Origin: Lachnoclostridium sp. UBA7482
Lineage (GTDB): Bacteria > Bacillota > Clostridia > Lachnospirales > Lachnospiraceae
Assembly: GCA_002479645.1 (NCBI GenBank)
Contig: DLOO01000051.1
Span: 75,575-90,477, forward strand
Reading direction: 5' to 3'
Length of the DNA: 14,903 nt
Shown: in pieces, positions 14,897-14,903 of the stretch
How the letters are laid out: each line of letters starts with the position of its first letter
How positions within the stretch are numbered: the first letter of the stretch is position 1
The notes under the pieces: model-generated
What the model saw: the letters and a program-made list of their open reading frames with translations, nothing else
Databases searched by the model: none
Told to the model about the DNA's origin: nothing
Made by a program: the position numbers and the translations under genes

Positions 14897-14903
14897 AAAG
14901 CAA

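Overview
The window looks like a low-to-mid GC Gram-positive chromosome, most likely a Clostridia member of the Lachnospiraceae type. The basis is the gene content (short HisG with HisZ, RecU, and the Firmicutes order rimP-nusA-ylxR-ylxQ-infB-rbfA-nrnA-truB-ribF), consensus sigma-A promoters and strong purine-rich ribosome binding sites. This assignment is inference from gene order and protein type, not from a search. All genes are on the + strand.

Layout. (1) 1-1089: the end of an RluA-family pseudouridine synthase, then the Holliday junction resolvase recU. (2) 1076-1203: a very compact junction in which the recU stop codon, a terminator-like hairpin and the -35 box of a perfect consensus promoter overlap, followed by an 83-nt leader with two small hairpins. 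(3) 1204-6399: a histidine operon hisZ-hisG-hisD-hisB-hisIE, ending with a 41-residue membrane protein. hisC, hisH, hisA, hisF and the histidinol-phosphatase are not in the window. The HisIE protein carries an extra N-terminal HisF-like barrel that has lost both catalytic aspartates. (4) 6400-6703: a control region with an extended -10 promoter, an attenuator-like hairpin and three tandem 44-bp palindromic repeat units. A fourth copy in opposite orientation lies between hisD and hisB. (5) 6704-14896: the transcription/translation operon. rimP makes a 30S maturation factor, nusA a transcription elongation/termination factor, ylxR and ylxQ small RNA-binding proteins, infB initiation factor 2, rbfA a 30S maturation factor and nrnA a nanoRNase. 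truB modifies U55 of tRNA and ribF makes flavin cofactor. Short gaps and two overlaps point to co-transcription, with a possible extra regulated promoter in front of truB.

Most genes are ordinary housekeeping genes. The points that stand out are the palindromic repeat family, whose stem changes preserve pairing on one strand (as expected of an RNA structure); the degenerate HisF domain in HisIE; a pair of TACA-N2-TGTA palindromes before truB that resemble BlaI/CopY-type operators; two different repeat blocks in the IF2 N-terminus; and a RibF that stops after its adenylyltransferase domain.
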